Source of the DNA: Lachnospiraceae bacterium
Lineage (GTDB): Bacteria; Bacillota; Clostridia; Lachnospirales; Lachnospiraceae
Direction: 5' to 3'
Length of the DNA stretch: 34,780 nt
Assembly: GCA_022510545.1 (NCBI GenBank)
Contig: JAFLTG010000026.1
Span: 1-34,780, forward strand
Below are positions 8,682 to 17,717 of the stretch, piece after piece. Position numbers and translations under genes: made by a program. A model generated the notes under the pieces. That model searched no databases and was not told the DNA's origin. It saw nothing but the letters and a program-made list of their open reading frames with translations. Position 1 is the stretch's first letter, and each line of letters begins with the position of its first letter.

Positions 8682-10087
8682 TGCTGATTCGGAATAAGAG
8701 AGAGCGTGTTGGTGGATTCATCATAACTATACCGAAGAAGCTGCGGGGCATTGTTATTTATCCAGTTTTGTATGTTATTTATCTGAGTTTGGGCATTTTC
8801 GAGATTTTCACGATTATTATCTACCTGCTCTTGTGTACTGACTATTTTATCTTGCGCATTTCCTATCTCTTTACTATTATCGTCTATCTGCTTCTGCGCA
8901 TCCTCTATTTTATTCTGATTATCCGCTATCTGCTTCTTAGCTTCTTCAATTTGCGCCACTGCTTTATTTATCTCTTCAGTCATGTCATCAAGCTGCTTAG
9001 TAATGTCGGACATATTCTGATTGATTACAATTTTCATGTTTTCTTCTATTTTTACTATTCTATCCAGCAAGTCTTTGTCCATAGATTCTAAATTAACTAT
9101 TTTATTATCTATATTGCTGATTTCATTATTAATATTGAATATATCGTTATCTATATCGCTGATTTCATTATTAATATTGAATATATCATTATATATATTG
9201 GAAATATCATCAAAAATTTCGGTAATATTTGTATTTACCTCATTCATTTGCAAAGAAATTTCCTTTATCTGCTCCTGAACTTCCATGATAGTCTCACTGT
9301 TCATTACATTGACTATATCAGTCAAGTCATAAATGTAATTCTGAGTATTTTCCAGTTGTACAATCAGATTGCTGATATTTTCCGTAATCCCGCTAATATT
9401 TTTTTGTATGATTATATCCTGTTTCTGAAGAGTTATAATCTCACTCTGTAATCTCTCATCTTCTTCCTGAAGCTCTTTTATCTTTTTTTGAACTTCAGTT
9501 ATTTTCTTCTTAATTTCAGTGTCCTCTTGTTCTAATGCCGCTATCCGTTCCGCGAGGGCTGCATCTTCTGATTCCAGTGCCGCATCTTTTTCTTTCAGTG
9601 CAGATATTTCAGCCTGCAATGCATTGTCCTCTTTATTCAGACGTTCATCTTCTTTTTTAAGTTCGTTAATCTCTTCCTGTAATGCTTCAATCTGCTTACG
9701 CAGTCTTTCATCTTCCTCACGCAGTTTTGTATCATCATCTTCCTGAATCTTAATAGTTTCAGTAAGACGTTCTCTTAACTCTGTAAGAGATCTTAGAAGT
9801 TCATCAACCATCTCATTCAGATATTCTGTACTGGTCAAATACTCCATCTTAAATTCCTCATCCGCCGCAGCTGCGGGAATCATCTCAATTTTTTCAACAA
9901 ATGTTTCTGCTTTAAGCTCCTGTTTCTCTTCATTTGCATTTTTTCTCCAGATTAGTAAAAGGCAAAGTATTACAATGACAATTATTGTAACTCCGGCAAG
10001 ACAAAAAGCAATAAGATTTACGTTATTTTCCGGATCGTTCCTCCTTTCGTTCAAATAATCTGACACTCGTGTCATAAATTCCTTCAT
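8678..10087 (-). CDS. Single-span membrane protein with very long coiled coil
   Basis: A 469-residue protein of unknown function. After a short polar N-terminus, one membrane segment spans about residues 23-46 (LIAFCLAGVTIIVIVILCLLLIW). Nearly all of residues 85-445 is predicted coiled coil. The first half is built of ED-rich units of the kind EDERLxxEIxxLxxED. The second half is rich in Asn and Ile, with tandem units such as INNEISDIDNDIFN of 14 residues (two heptads), then Gln/Asn-rich repeats (QIADNQNKIEDAQ, QIDDNSKEIGNAQ). AGGAGG lies eight bases before the start. It is not a recognised SMC or chemotaxis protein. A scaffold or cell-surface tether is possible, but no enzyme motif is visible. 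It lies between map and metG. Confidence 0.8.
   Translation of the reverse strand: MKEFMTRVSDYLNERRNDPENNVNLIAFCLAGVTIIVIVILCLLLIWRKNANEEKQELKAETFVEKIEMIPAAAADEEFKMEYLTSTEYLNEMVDELLRSLTELRERLTETIKIQEDDDTKLREEDERLRKQIEALQEEINELKKEDERLNKEDNALQAEISALKEKDAALESEDAALAERIAALEQEDTEIKKKITEVQKKIKELQEEDERLQSEIITLQKQDIIIQKNISGITENISNLIVQLENTQNYIYDLTDIVNVMNSETIMEVQEQIKEISLQMNEVNTNITEIFDDISNIYNDIFNINNEISDIDNDIFNINNEISNIDNKIVNLESMDKDLLDRIVKIEENMKIVINQNMSDITKQLDDMTEEINKAVAQIEEAKKQIADNQNKIEDAQKQIDDNSKEIGNAQDKIVSTQEQVDNNRENLENAQTQINNIQNWINNNAPQLLRYSYDESTNTLSLIPNQH
9117..9187 (-). repeat. 42-bp tandem repeat inside the coiled-coil gene
   Basis: A 29-base stretch at 9117-9145 recurs exactly at 9159-9187, giving a 42-bp period that encodes 14 residues (two heptads). 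Degenerate copies continue to about 9205. Confidence 0.85.
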
Positions 10088-10308
10088 AATAATTCCTCCT
10101 GTTTTCTTTATTAATTTGTTTAATCGTTTGAATCATGGCGAAACGCCGGATCGGAAGCTTCGATGAAAATAAATGAATATTACTTCCAATTGTAGAATAT
10201 CCAAAAAAGATTTCCGGATATAAATGACTTCAAAAGATTGTAAAGAAACGATATCAGATTTATTTATTAAATACAATATCGGAAATTTTCACAAAAATTA
10301 TTTTAAAT

Positions 10309-10350
10309 AAGCCGGAAAAACACCGTATCGCCCGATGTTTTCCGGCTTTT
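10309..10350 (-). terminator. Terminator downstream of map, end of the pentose operon
   Basis: The arms AAGCCGGAAAAACA (10309-10322) and TGTTTTCCGGCTT (10336-10348) form a long stem with one mismatch or bulge. A run of T follows the stem on the plus strand and a mixed T/A tract on the minus strand, so it may work in both directions. It lies just after the map stop codon. The rest of the gap, 10088-10308, is AT-rich with no clear gene. Confidence 0.7.
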
Positions 10351-10366
10351 AACCTGTCAAAACATA

Positions 10367-11239
10367 TTACCATGTAAGAACTTCATAACCGTCTTCCGTA
10401 ACAGCTACCGTCACTTCCCACTGTGCCGATGGAAGGCCGTCCTCCGTATATACGGTCCATCCGTTATCATCATCAATGTAAATATCTGCCCTGCCCATAT
10501 TTACCATCGGTTCTATAGTAAACACCATCCCGGGGACCATTAACATCTCTGTTCCCTTCTCAGTTACATAGCTGACAAACGGTTCCTCATGAAATTCCAG
10601 ACCCACTCCATGTCCGCCTATCTCACGAACAATGGAATATCCGTTTTCACCTGCAAAATCATTAATAGCCTGTGCCATATCGCCCAGAAAATTCCAAGGT
10701 TTTACCTGCTCAAGACCTATTTCTATGCACTTATGGGCTGTTTCTACCAATTTACGTGTTTTGTCATCAACATTACCCAGCATAAACATTCTGGAAGAAT
10801 CGGAGAAATAATCGTTATAAATAGTTGAAACGTCAACATTAACTATGTCACCGTCTTTTAAAATATCATCTTTAGACGGAATGCCGTGGCAGACCTGAGA
10901 GTTCACGGATGTACATACGCTCTTGGGAAAACCGTCATATCCAAGAGGCGCAGGTATACCGCCAAGCTCCGTAGTCTTTTCATACACAAGTTTGTTTATT
11001 TCTTCCGTACTCATGCCTATATGAATATTCTCTGCCACATAATCCAGTACGGCTATATTTATCTTACTGCTTTCCCTGATTCCCTCTATCTGCTCCTTTG
11101 TCTTAAGCATATCGTGGTCAGGAACTATATGACCATTAAGTGCATATTGATGTATCTTGTCATCAAAAGCCATATGACAGACTTTGTATTTGCGACCACT
11201 CTGACACCAGCACGGATCGTTTCTGCCTAATTTAATCAT
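10367..11239 (-). CDS. map: Methionine aminopeptidase type I with N-terminal SEC-C zinc motif
   Basis: A 290-residue enzyme that removes the initiator methionine from nascent proteins. Residues 1-22 form a SEC-C-like knuckle (GRNDPCWCQSGRKYKVCH), which binds zinc and in this subfamily is thought to help ribosome binding. The pita-bread fold follows, with the metal ligands in VNVDVS, DSSRMF, GGHGVGLEFHEEP, FTIEPMV and QWEVTV. The start is taken as the ATG at 11239, which overlaps the rpe stop codon as ATGA with GGAG 11 bases upstream. A GTG start at 11251 would add four residues but would overlap that ribosome site. Translational coupling to rpe is likely. Confidence 0.96.
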   Translation of the reverse strand: MIKLGRNDPCWCQSGRKYKVCHMAFDDKIHQYALNGHIVPDHDMLKTKEQIEGIRESSKINIAVLDYVAENIHIGMSTEEINKLVYEKTTELGGIPAPLGYDGFPKSVCTSVNSQVCHGIPSKDDILKDGDIVNVDVSTIYNDYFSDSSRMFMLGNVDDKTRKLVETAHKCIEIGLEQVKPWNFLGDMAQAINDFAGENGYSIVREIGGHGVGLEFHEEPFVSYVTEKGTEMLMVPGMVFTIEPMVNMGRADIYIDDDNGWTVYTEDGLPSAQWEVTVAVTEDGYEVLTW

Positions 11240-11910
11240 TGCATTTTGCACTCCACATTTTCAAGCACTTTACGATATCTTCTGACATTCTCGCTGATAT
11301 CTCCATGGAAAATACCGGAGCCGGAAACAATAACATTGGCTCCTGCCTCCAGAGCTATCGGCAGAGTCTCGTCTGTGATACCTCCGTCTACCTGGATATC
11401 CACATCCAGTCCCATATCTTCTATCATCCTGCGGGCGCATCTTATACGTTTGGTCGATTCCTGAATGTATTTCTGACCGCCAAACCCGGGTTCTACCGTC
11501 ATAATAAGCAGCATCTCCAGTTTATCAAGATAAGGTTTGACTGCCTCTACCGGTGTCGCCGGTTTAATGGAAAGCCCTGCCTTACATCCGGCACGATGGA
11601 TTTGATCTATCACACCCTCTATATCTTTAGCTGCTTCCAGATGAAAAGTTATAATATCGGCTCCGCATTTTGCAAACTCTTCAATATAACGTTCCGGTTC
11701 AACTATCATAAGATGTACATCAAATACTTTTTTCGTCACAGGTCTGATTGTTGAGACCACGGGCATTCCAAAAGATAATGAAGGCACAAATACCCCGTCC
11801 ATAACATCAATATGAATATAATCCGCACCTGCTTCATCCACCTTGGCAATCTGCTCTCCCAGAATACTGAAATCAGCCGCAAGTATGGATGGAGATAATA
11901 AGTTTTTCAT
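11236..11910 (-). CDS. rpe: Ribulose-phosphate 3-epimerase
   Basis: A 224-residue TIM-barrel enzyme interconverting D-ribulose 5-phosphate and D-xylulose 5-phosphate. Signatures seen are LSPSILAADF at the N-terminus, HIDVMDGVFVPSLSFG with a metal-binding His and catalytic Asp, DVHLMIVEPERY, TVEPGFGGQ, and VDGGI near the phosphate site. It starts two bases after the transketolase C-half stop codon and ends in the ATGA overlap with map. Together with araA, araB, araD and transketolase it completes pentose entry into the pentose phosphate pathway. Confidence 0.97.
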   Translation of the reverse strand: MKNLLSPSILAADFSILGEQIAKVDEAGADYIHIDVMDGVFVPSLSFGMPVVSTIRPVTKKVFDVHLMIVEPERYIEEFAKCGADIITFHLEAAKDIEGVIDQIHRAGCKAGLSIKPATPVEAVKPYLDKLEMLLIMTVEPGFGGQKYIQESTKRIRCARRMIEDMGLDVDIQVDGGITDETLPIALEAGANVIVSGSGIFHGDISENVRRYRKVLENVECKMQ

Positions 11911-11912
11911 AA

Positions 11913-12854
11913 TTATTTTACAAAGTCCTTTACTTTTGCATATATTCCCTTGCCGTCAAAACCATACTTCTCAACCAGTGCTGCAGCCGTACCGGACTCT
12001 CCGAATACGTCATACATTCCGATTTTGAGAACCGGCGTAGGAAGGTTCTCGCACAGGCAGTCACATACTGCACTTCCAAGTCCGCCTATTACAGAATGCT
12101 CTTCGGCGGTAACTACTTTACCTGTTTTCTTCACTGATTTAAGAAGCAGTTCTTTGTCCAAAGGTTTTATTGTGTGCATATCTATTACTTCCGCGCTTAT
12201 GCCATCGGCTTCAAGCATCTTAGCTGCATCAAGCGCAGAGGCTACATTAATCCCACAAGCAACAATGGTAACATCTTTTCCCTCTTTTAGCAAGACCCCT
12301 TTACCTATTTCAAATTTATAATCGGGTCTGTCATTAATGACCGGACAAGCTGCACGTCCGAATCTGAGATATACCGGGCCTTCCATTTCAATCGCTGCAC
12401 GAACTGCCGCTCTGGCCTCCACATCATCGGCGGGTACTATTACAGTCATACCCGGAATTGTTCTCATAAGGGCTATATCTTCATTACACTGATGGGTGGC
12501 ACCGTCTTCACCAACCGTAATACCGGCATGGGTTGCACCAATCTTTACATTCAGATGAGGATATCCGATTGAGTTTCTTATCTGCTCAAAATTACGTCCT
12601 GCCGCAAACATTGCAAATGATGTAATAAACGGAATTTTACCACAGGTGGCAAGTCCCGCTGCAATACCTGTCATATTACATTCCGCAATACCGCAGTCTA
12701 TATGTCTGTCCGGAAATGCTTTTTTAAAAGCCCCCGTCTTAGTTGCTGCTACAAGGTCTGCGTCCAAAACTACCAGATTGGGAAAATCTTTTCCGCATTC
12801 TGCCAGTGCATTACCATAACTTTCTCTTGTTGCTATTTTCTTTACTTCTGACAT
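11913..12854 (-). CDS. Transketolase, C-terminal half (pyrimidine-binding and C-terminal domains)
   Basis: A 313-residue subunit carrying the pyrimidine-binding domain (GIAECNMTGIAAGLATCGKIPF holds the catalytic Glu region) with GEDGATHQ, followed by the C-terminal transketolase domain (KIGMYDVFGESGTAAALVEKYG). It works with the N-terminal subunit encoded just upstream to transfer two-carbon units between sugar phosphates using thiamine diphosphate. The two reading frames overlap by 13 bases, which supports coupled, equimolar synthesis. A split transketolase is common in Clostridia. DXP synthase-like and other TPP enzymes share the fold, but the pentose operon context favours transketolase. 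Confidence 0.94.
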   Translation of the reverse strand: MSEVKKIATRESYGNALAECGKDFPNLVVLDADLVAATKTGAFKKAFPDRHIDCGIAECNMTGIAAGLATCGKIPFITSFAMFAAGRNFEQIRNSIGYPHLNVKIGATHAGITVGEDGATHQCNEDIALMRTIPGMTVIVPADDVEARAAVRAAIEMEGPVYLRFGRAACPVINDRPDYKFEIGKGVLLKEGKDVTIVACGINVASALDAAKMLEADGISAEVIDMHTIKPLDKELLLKSVKKTGKVVTAEEHSVIGGLGSAVCDCLCENLPTPVLKIGMYDVFGESGTAAALVEKYGFDGKGIYAKVKDFVK

Positions 12855-13678
12855 AATGCTTCACCTACTTTCTCCAAATCTGCCATTGCGATTTTATACT
12901 CTTCATCATTAGGCGCTTTTCCGTGCCAATCTACACTGTTTTCCATAAATGATACATCTTTGCCCTTTAGGGTTTTACAGATGATAGCTGTTGGCATGCC
13001 TTTGGTATTTCTTGCCTCTTTAAAAGCAGCCTCCAATTCGTCAAAATCATTTCCGTTGATATTAATTACATGGAAATTAAATGCCTCAAATTTTTTATCA
13101 ATGGGATAAGGCGAGCATACATCCTCAATCTTACCGTCAATCTGAAGTCCATTGTTGTCTACGATTACTACCAGATTATCCAGTTTTCTATGACCGGCAA
13201 ACATAGACGCTTCCCATACCTGACCTTCTTCGATTTCACCGTCGCCAAGCAGAGTATATACCCTGTAATCCTTCTTGTCCATTTTGGCTGCAAGCGCCAT
13301 ACCTACTGCCGCTGAGATACCCTGTCCTAGAGAACCCGATGACATATCTACACCGGGTGTCTCCTGCATACAAGGGTGTCCCTGCAAATATGAACCGAGA
13401 TGACGGAGAGTAGGTAAATCCTCTACGGGAAAATATCCACGGTTAGCAAGTACGGAGTATAATCCCGGAGCGGTATGACCTTTGGATAATACGAAACGGT
13501 CTCTATCGGGATTTTTAGGATTTTTAGGATCAATGTTCATCTCTTCAAAATAAAGATAGGTAAAAATTTCAGCCGCAGATAAAGAGCCGCCGGGATGTCC
13601 GGCTTTTGCGCCATGTACTGCGGTGACAATGCCTTTACGAACTTCATTGGCTGTTTTTTGTAGCTCTAATTTGTTCAT
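12842..13678 (-). CDS. Transketolase, N-terminal half (TPP-binding domain)
   Basis: A 278-residue subunit with the thiamine diphosphate domain of transketolase. GHPGGSLSAAEIF lies near residues 28-40. The TPP motif begins at GDGEIEEGQVWEA and ends at VDNNGLQIDG. DRFVLSKGHTAPGLY supplies substrate-binding residues. The start is preceded by GGAGGT. It overlaps the C-half gene by 13 bases. A promoter-like sequence with a palindrome lies in the 55-base gap upstream of it, so the transketolase/rpe section may also be expressed independently of arabinose. Confidence 0.95.
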   Translation of the reverse strand: MNKLELQKTANEVRKGIVTAVHGAKAGHPGGSLSAAEIFTYLYFEEMNIDPKNPKNPDRDRFVLSKGHTAPGLYSVLANRGYFPVEDLPTLRHLGSYLQGHPCMQETPGVDMSSGSLGQGISAAVGMALAAKMDKKDYRVYTLLGDGEIEEGQVWEASMFAGHRKLDNLVVIVDNNGLQIDGKIEDVCSPYPIDKKFEAFNFHVININGNDFDELEAAFKEARNTKGMPTAIICKTLKGKDVSFMENSVDWHGKAPNDEEYKIAMADLEKVGEALCQK

Positions 13679-13694
13679 TGTCGACCTCCATAAA

Positions 13695-13722
13695 AATTTA
13701 TTCTATTGACCAATTTAGTCAA
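13695..13722 (-). promoter_or_regulatory. Possible internal promoter and palindromic site before the transketolase genes
   Basis: On the minus strand TTGACT (13717-13722) and TAAATT (13695-13700) are spaced by 16 bases. The -35 box is one arm of an inverted repeat TTGAC-N7-GTCAA (13706-13722), which could be an operator. Confidence 0.42.
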
Positions 13723-13733
13723 AATTGTTGATA

Positions 13734-14429
13734 TTAATTCTGTCCATAATACGCATTTGCGCCATGTTTTCTGTAGTAATGCTTATCTTGTAATTCTTGA
13801 GGCGCAGGCTGTATACGTGGATTAATCGTTTCGGCTCTGTAAGCCATCTTAGCAACCTCTTCAAGAACTACAGCATTATGTACCGCATCATTTCCGTTTT
13901 TACCCCAGGCAAAAGGACCGTGGTTCTTGCACAGAACTGCCGGTACGGCCATGACATCTTTGCCCATCTTTTCAAATTCACTCACAATCAAAAGGCCGGT
14001 ATTTTGTTCATAAGCTTCTGCTATTTCGTCTTCGTTGAGACATCTTAAGCAGGGTACTTCTCCGTATATATAATCTGCGTGAGTAGTACCATAGCAGGGA
14101 ATGCTTCGTCCTGCCTGTGCCCAGCTGGTTGCATAGGAAGAATGTGTATGTACAATACCGCCTATCTGGGGAAAAGCCTTGTACAATTCTAAGTGTGTGG
14201 GGGTGTCGGAGGAGGGGTTGTAACGTCCTTCTACTTTATTGCCCTTTAAATCCATCAGAACCATATCGTCAGGGGTTAATTTGTCATAGTCAACGCCGGA
14301 TGGTTTGATTGCAAAAATACCGCTTTCCTCGTCAATCTCACTAACATTTCCCCATGTAAAAGTAACCAGCCCGTATTTAGGGAGAAGCATATTGGCTTCA
14401 TAAACACGTTGCTTTAATTCTTCTAACAT
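13734..14429 (-). CDS. araD: L-ribulose-5-phosphate 4-epimerase
   Basis: A 231-residue class II aldolase-type zinc epimerase converting L-ribulose 5-phosphate to D-xylulose 5-phosphate, the last dedicated step of L-arabinose breakdown. GNVSEID and KPSGVDYD lie near the N-terminus. The zinc-binding HTHSSYATSWAQAGR motif is followed by GTTHADYIYGEVP. The C-terminus ends in the KHYYRKHGANAYYGQN tail typical of AraD. It lies 51 bases after araB and 55 bases before the transketolase genes. UlaF and SgbE epimerases are close relatives, but the araA/araB neighbours settle the assignment. Confidence 0.97.
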   Translation of the reverse strand: MLEELKQRVYEANMLLPKYGLVTFTWGNVSEIDEESGIFAIKPSGVDYDKLTPDDMVLMDLKGNKVEGRYNPSSDTPTHLELYKAFPQIGGIVHTHSSYATSWAQAGRSIPCYGTTHADYIYGEVPCLRCLNEDEIAEAYEQNTGLLIVSEFEKMGKDVMAVPAVLCKNHGPFAWGKNGNDAVHNAVVLEEVAKMAYRAETINPRIQPAPQELQDKHYYRKHGANAYYGQN

Positions 14430-14480
14430 AGTTATAATTTCCTTTCTCTAATATAAGAGCTTCTACTTATCTATATATCC

Positions 14481-16088
14481 TTATTTAAGATTTTCAACAG
14501 CTGCTCTCTCTATAGCAAGTCCTTTGGCATATCGTACCATAAATTTGTCAAATCCGTCTACATCTTCTTTGCGTGGTGCTTCTTTACTTCCAGTTTGTCC
14601 GGCGAATACTTTGCTATTTAAAAATTCGGATAATGTTTCACCGCTTCCTTTATGAAGCATATAAGAAGCAAGTAAGGCAATTCCCCATGCGCCGCCTTCT
14701 CCGGCTGTTTCCATAACGCTTACCGGCGCATTGATTGCCGCTGCCAGAATGCGTTGTCCGACACCCTTGGTCTTAAACAAACCGCCGTGTCCGAGTATCT
14801 CGTCAACTTGTACGCCTTCTTCCTTAAGCAGGATGTCCAAGCCTGTCTTAAGAGCTCCAAGCGATGTGAAAAGATGAACTCTCATGAAATTGGCAAGATT
14901 GAAATTATCGGATGGTGTACGTACAAACAGCGGACGTCCCTCTTCAAATCCTGTAATGTGCTCCCCGGAGAAATAATTATATGCGAGCAGGCCGCCGCAG
15001 TCATCATCGCCCTCAAGTGCCTTACGGTACAGGGTTCCGTATAGTTCATTCATATCCACTTTCATGCCCATACTTTCTGAAAATTCTTTAAAAATATTAA
15101 CCCAGGCATTAAGGTCTGAGGTACAGTTATTGCAGTGTACCATTGCCACAAGACTTCCGTCCGGTGTCGTAACCAGATCGATGGCATCATATACTTTCTT
15201 AAGTTCATTCTCCAATACAACCATGCCAAATACGCTGGTACCTGCAGATACATTACCGGTTCTTTTAGCAACGGAGTTGGTTGCTGCCATACCTGTTCCG
15301 GCATCTCCTTCCGGAGGACAGAAGGGTATGCCTGCCTGCAGCTTGCCTGTAGGGTCCAAAAGTTTAGCCCCTTCTGCGCTCAAAACTCCTGCATTTTCTC
15401 CTGCCGTCTGAACTTTGGGCATGATATCGTGCAGTTTCCATGGGAAGTTCTTATCTGCCACCAGTTCATCAAACTGCTCTATCATCCTCTTATTAAAGTC
15501 TCCGGTTTCTATATCAATAGGGAACATTCCTGACGCCTCACCAACACCAAGTGTACGTTCTCCCGTCAACTTCCAATGTACATAACCTGCAAGGGTAGTG
15601 AAAAAGCGAACCGAAGGAACATGTTCTTCACCGTTAAGGATAGCCTGATAAAGATGGGCTATACTCCATCTCTGCGGAATATGATAATTGAAAACTTCGG
15701 TGAGTTTCTCGGACGCCTGTCCGGTAATTGTATTTCTCCAGGTACGGAATGGTACTAACAGTTCTCCTTTCTCATCAAAAGCCATGTAACCATGCATCAT
15801 TGCTGAGAAACCGATTGCACCAAATTTAGTGATTTCCGTTCCGTATTGTTTTTTAACATCTTCCGTCAGATCACGATAACAGTCCTGAAGTCCGTTCCAT
15901 ACGTCATCCAGGCTATATGTCCATATGCCGTTTTCCAAACGGTTTTCCCAGTCGTGAGCACCTGAAGCAACCGGTGTATTATCTTCCGCTATCAGTACCG
16001 CTTTTATTCTTGTAGAACCTAACTCTATTCCCAATATGGTCTTGCCTTCATCTATCTGTTTCTTTACTTCTGCTGCAGTTAACCCCAT
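14481..16088 (-). CDS. araB: Ribulokinase, FGGY family
   Basis: A 535-residue carbohydrate kinase. The N-terminal phosphate-1 motif [16 protein letters not shown] lies at about residues 18-33; [28 protein letters not shown] in the middle and the ATP-site [20 protein letters not shown] near the C-terminus are FGGY signatures. It would phosphorylate L-ribulose made by AraA to give L-ribulose 5-phosphate. It belongs to the clostridial type that is rather distant from E. coli AraB, so annotation pipelines may call it xylulokinase-like. The position between araA and araD supports ribulokinase. A strong GGAGGGTG precedes the start. Confidence 0.9.
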   Translation of the reverse strand: MGLTAAEVKKQIDEGKTILGIELGSTRIKAVLIAEDNTPVASGAHDWENRLENGIWTYSLDDVWNGLQDCYRDLTEDVKKQYGTEITKFGAIGFSAMMHGYMAFDEKGELLVPFRTWRNTITGQASEKLTEVFNYHIPQRWSIAHLYQAILNGEEHVPSVRFFTTLAGYVHWKLTGERTLGVGEASGMFPIDIETGDFNKRMIEQFDELVADKNFPWKLHDIMPKVQTAGENAGVLSAEGAKLLDPTGKLQAGIPFCPPEGDAGTGMAATNSVAKRTGNVSAGTSVFGMVVLENELKKVYDAIDLVTTPDGSLVAMVHCNNCTSDLNAWVNIFKEFSESMGMKVDMNELYGTLYRKALEGDDDCGGLLAYNYFSGEHITGFEEGRPLFVRTPSDNFNLANFMRVHLFTSLGALKTGLDILLKEEGVQVDEILGHGGLFKTKGVGQRILAAAINAPVSVMETAGEGGAWGIALLASYMLHKGSGETLSEFLNSKVFAGQTGSKEAPRKEDVDGFDKFMVRYAKGLAIERAAVENLK

Positions 16089-16101
16089 TTATATCACCCT
16101 C

Positions 16102-17595
16102 CTATCTGTAAGCTGCCGCGTTCCACCTTAATTCATTCTTGAAATCGCGAATAGTTGTATTCTTATCTATTATCACGCTCTCAATTCCCATAGCATCCGC
16201 CCAGTCTGCCATCTGCTCGACTGTCAAGTCATAAGAAAATGCGGTGTGGTGAGCGCCTCCTGCAAGTATCCATGCCGTAGCGCCTATTTCCATATTCGGC
16301 TGTGGTGTCCAGAATGCAGTACCTACAGGTAATTTAGGCATAGGTTTTTCTACTTTCTTACAATCAACAGCGTTAATAAGTAAACGGAATCTCGTTCCCA
16401 AATCTACTAAAGAACAAGCAACTGCAGGACCGGTCTTGGAAGTAAATACAAGACGTGCAGGATCTTCTCTGTTACCCATAGAAAGCGGGCAGACTTTAAT
16501 TCCGATTTCACCCTCTGCTACCGATGGACATACCTCTAACATATGTGCCTGTAATATACCTTCCTTGCCTGGCACAAGATTATAGGTATAATCCTCCATC
16601 ATTGAAGTTCCCTTAGCATCCTTGATATCGGCTGTCATAAGCTTCATCAGCCTTACCATTGCAGCAACTTTCCAGTCACCTTCGGCACCGAAGCCATAGC
16701 CCTTTTCCATAAGTCTCTGAATTGAAAGACCGGGCAGCTGTTTTAATCCTCCCAGCATTCCAAAGTGAGTGACAACGGCATGATAATCATTCTCAACCAG
16801 GAATTTCTCAATACCGATTTCCTGTCTTGCCTGTACCTCTACATGTCTCTTAAATTCATCTAAATCTCTGCCTTCATCTATTATTTTATATTTACTGTAA
16901 TACTCGTCTACCAGAGCATTTACATCCCCCTGGCTGACAGCATCAACATATTCTACCAAATCATTCACGCAATAATGGTCGATTTCCCAGCCAAATTTAA
17001 TCTGTGCTTCTACCTTATCCCCCTCTGTAACAGCTACGTTATTCATATTGTCACCGAAACGGCATACTCTGATATGAGATGATTCAATTACGCCGAGCGC
17101 GGTCCTCATCCAGCTTCCAAGCTGTTCCTGAACCCTTGGACTTGCCCAGTGCCCTACGATAATTTTTCTCTCGATTCCCATACGGCTTACTATATGTCCG
17201 TATTCCCTGTCGCCATGCGCTGACTGGTTTTCATTCATAAAATCCATATCAATTGTATCATACGGAAGTTCTTCGTTAAACTGTGTATGCAAATGACATA
17301 GAGGTTTTCTGAATTCTTTCAGTCCCAGAATCCACATCTTCGCCGGTGAAAATGTATGCATCCATGTAATAACCCCTGCACACTGAGCATCATTGTTTGC
17401 ATCATTAAAAGTCTGTCTGATGGATGCCTGACTGATCAGCGTAGGTTTAAGCACTACCTCAAAAGGCAGTTTCCCGGAAGCATTCAAACCCTCTACAATC
17501 TTAGCCGAATGATCGGCTACTTTTCTTAAGCACTCATCTCCGTAAAGATCCTGTGAACCGGTGCAAAACCAGAACTTGTAATTTTTTGTCTGCAT
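16102..17595 (-). CDS. araA: L-arabinose isomerase
   Basis: A 497-residue cytoplasmic, manganese-dependent isomerase converting L-arabinose to L-ribulose. It starts MQTKNYKFWFCTGSQDLYG, the usual N-terminus of AraA. The catalytic and metal residues lie in GAEGDWKVAAM, SMMEDYTYN, QAHMLEVCPS and GGAHHTAFS. The start at 17595 follows AGAGGG at a good distance; the frame is open upstream to 17637 without a ribosome site or family similarity. It is separated from the transporter genes by a strong hairpin (17662-17698) and followed after 13 bases by araB. Confidence 0.98.
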   Translation of the reverse strand: MQTKNYKFWFCTGSQDLYGDECLRKVADHSAKIVEGLNASGKLPFEVVLKPTLISQASIRQTFNDANNDAQCAGVITWMHTFSPAKMWILGLKEFRKPLCHLHTQFNEELPYDTIDMDFMNENQSAHGDREYGHIVSRMGIERKIIVGHWASPRVQEQLGSWMRTALGVIESSHIRVCRFGDNMNNVAVTEGDKVEAQIKFGWEIDHYCVNDLVEYVDAVSQGDVNALVDEYYSKYKIIDEGRDLDEFKRHVEVQARQEIGIEKFLVENDYHAVVTHFGMLGGLKQLPGLSIQRLMEKGYGFGAEGDWKVAAMVRLMKLMTADIKDAKGTSMMEDYTYNLVPGKEGILQAHMLEVCPSVAEGEIGIKVCPLSMGNREDPARLVFTSKTGPAVACSLVDLGTRFRLLINAVDCKKVEKPMPKLPVGTAFWTPQPNMEIGATAWILAGGAHHTAFSYDLTVEQMADWADAMGIESVIIDKNTTIRDFKNELRWNAAAYR

Positions 17596-17661
17596 ATACC
17601 CTCTCTTTCTGCCGCCTAATAACAGCGCTATATTCATTAATTTTTGTTAATCAGATACCAT

Positions 17662-17698
17662 AATACCGCTGTACTCTATAATTGAGCACAACGGTATT
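17662..17698 (-). other. Strong intercistronic hairpin between the transporter genes and araA
   Basis: The arms at 17662-17676 and 17684-17698 form a 15-bp stem (two G-T pairs) around a 7-base loop. In the direction of transcription no U-tract follows, so read-through with partial attenuation, or 3'-end protection of the transporter message, is more likely than full termination. Confidence 0.7.
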
Positions 17699-17717
17699 AA
17701 AAAAATCATATTGACTG

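Noticed and set aside
8672..9091. A 139-codon plus-strand frame rich in Tyr, Leu and Ile opposite the coiled-coil gene
   Set aside because: Its low-complexity sequence is the mirror of the repetitive coiled-coil codons and has no ribosome site.
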